Source: Chloroflexota bacterium
Lineage (GTDB): Bacteria > Chloroflexota > Dehalococcoidia > Lucifugimonadales > Lucifugimonadaceae
Assembly (NCBI GenBank): GCA_009837685.1
Contig: VXTA01000076.1
Coordinates: forward strand, 1-6,406
Reading direction: 5' to 3'
Length of the DNA: 6,406 nt
Shown: one piece after another, positions 5,925 through 6,406 of the stretch
Numbering within the stretch: position 1 is the stretch's first letter
How the letters are laid out: each line of letters begins with the position of its first letter
Position numbers and translations under genes: made by a program
Notes under the pieces: generated by a model
The model's database searches: none
Seen by the model: the letters and a program-made list of their open reading frames with translations, nothing else
What the model was told of the DNA's origin: nothing

Positions 5925-6359
5925 TCAAATCCAATGATTCTGCTGCCGTGAAGGAAACTGCGCATTGTGCAGATACCCCTCGGTATGCGGACTCGGTCCC
6001 GCCGGATTCTTGATCAACGCCCCCTCATCCAACTCAATGCCCAGACCCACACCCGTCGGCAAGTCGAAATAACCGTCTTTCTGGAAGGGGAAATCGCCCT
6101 TGACGACGTGACGGTACCAGTCCGCATGTCCACCCTCTTGCACTAAGAAGTTCGGCGAAGCTGCATCGACGTGCAACGCCGCCAACGTGTTGATCGGACC
6201 GTAAGGGTTGTGTGGGCAGAATCCCAAGTAGTACGTCTCGGCCATCGCCGCCAGCTTCTTTAACTCCAATATCCCGCCAGCGTGACAGATGTCGGGTTGT
6301 ACGAACTCCACAACCTGCTTCTCGAAAAGCTCGCGGAATCCCCACTTCGTGTAGATCAC
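5925..6359 (-). CDS. Enolase-superfamily (GalD/ManD-like) protein, C-terminal part; broken at right edge
   Basis: The last 144 residues of a second GalD/ManD-type dehydratase, ending at a TGA (5927-5925). It opens inside a conserved motif, V-I-Y-T-K-W-G-F-R, which in relatives follows directly after the third metal-ligand Glu. Q-P-D (Asp23), H-A-G-G-I and the candidate catalytic base in C-P-H-N-P-Y-G-P (His50) follow, then L-H-V-D-A-A-S-P-N-F-L-V-Q-E and the terminal G-L-G-I-E-L-D-E. The GTG at 6359 is the first available start codon, but it lies mid-barrel and cannot be the true start. The codon before it is TAG, exactly 50 residues before His50, where the complete paralogue has Glu258. The N-terminal two-thirds are missing from the window. 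It is convergent with the complete paralogue and closer to it than to the left-edge copy. Confidence 0.8.
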   Translation of the reverse strand: MIYTKWGFRELFEKQVVEFVQPDICHAGGILELKKLAAMAETYYLGFCPHNPYGPINTLAALHVDAASPNFLVQEGGHADWYRHVVKGDFPFQKDGYFDLPTGVGLGIELDEGALIKNPAGPSPHTEGYLHNAQFPSRQQNHWI

Positions 6360-6406
6360 CTACCACGACGACTAATTAAAAAAAAACGCGTCGCGCACCT
6401 TGAGCA
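6360..6406 (-). pseudogene. Disrupted upstream end of the right-edge dehydratase gene
   Basis: Read on the minus strand in the frame of the dehydratase, this end gives L-K-V-R-D-A, then nine unexpected codons (TTT TTT TTT AAT TAG TCG TCG TGG TAG), then V-I-Y-T-K-W. Relatives have exactly nine residues of the type x-x-I-P-I-A-T-G-E at this point, so length and phase are preserved while the content is wrong and has two stops. This looks like local sequence corruption or decay, not a junction with foreign DNA. Confidence 0.45.

Noticed and set aside
5556..5951. Plus-strand open frame of 131 codons across the dehydratase 3' end and spacer
   Set aside because: The product is Arg/Pro-rich and out of frame with the real gene. 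It is typical shadow translation of GC-rich coding DNA.

Overview
The window looks like a short contig from an uncultured bacterium, most plausibly a Chloroflexota member of the SAR202 type. This placement is inferred from gene content: three enolase-superfamily (mandelate racemase/sugar-acid dehydratase, COG4948-like) genes within 6.4 kb, an MFS carrier, and a lipoprotein whose Cys is followed by a long Thr-Pro-rich linker. SAR202 genomes are known for expanded enolase-superfamily families. No rRNA or other taxonomic marker is present, so the placement is tentative.

Layout, left to right. At the left edge (+) is the C-terminal half of an enolase-superfamily protein, interrupted by an in-frame TAA close to the window edge. 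A strong hairpin follows it. Next is a complete trpB (+), the tryptophan synthase beta chain, with all catalytic landmarks. Convergent to it, on the minus strand, is a probable two-gene unit: a 12-TM MFS transporter followed 50 bp later by a small RDD-domain membrane protein. A 194-bp divergent intergenic region separates the MFS gene from a plus-strand lipoprotein gene with a Thr-Pro linker and a possible NTF2-like C-terminal domain. A 239-bp intergenic region of palindromic repeats follows, then a complete 401-residue GalD/ManD-like enolase-superfamily gene (+). A second repeat-rich spacer separates it from the C-terminal half of another GalD/ManD-like gene (-), broken at the right edge.

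Functional reading. The enolase-superfamily genes and the MFS carrier suggest uptake of organic or sugar acids and their dehydration or racemisation in the cytoplasm. The substrates cannot be read from sequence. TrpB is a housekeeping enzyme, here without trpA or other trp genes. No intergenic stretch exceeds 300 bases.

I found no convincing new multi-gene system. The best leads are the paired palindromic repeats upstream of the complete dehydratase gene, the Glu that replaces the usual Asp as its first metal ligand, and stop codons in conserved enolase positions at both window edges. The stops may be real pseudogenisation, or damage or assembly error where a contig breaks inside a multicopy gene family.
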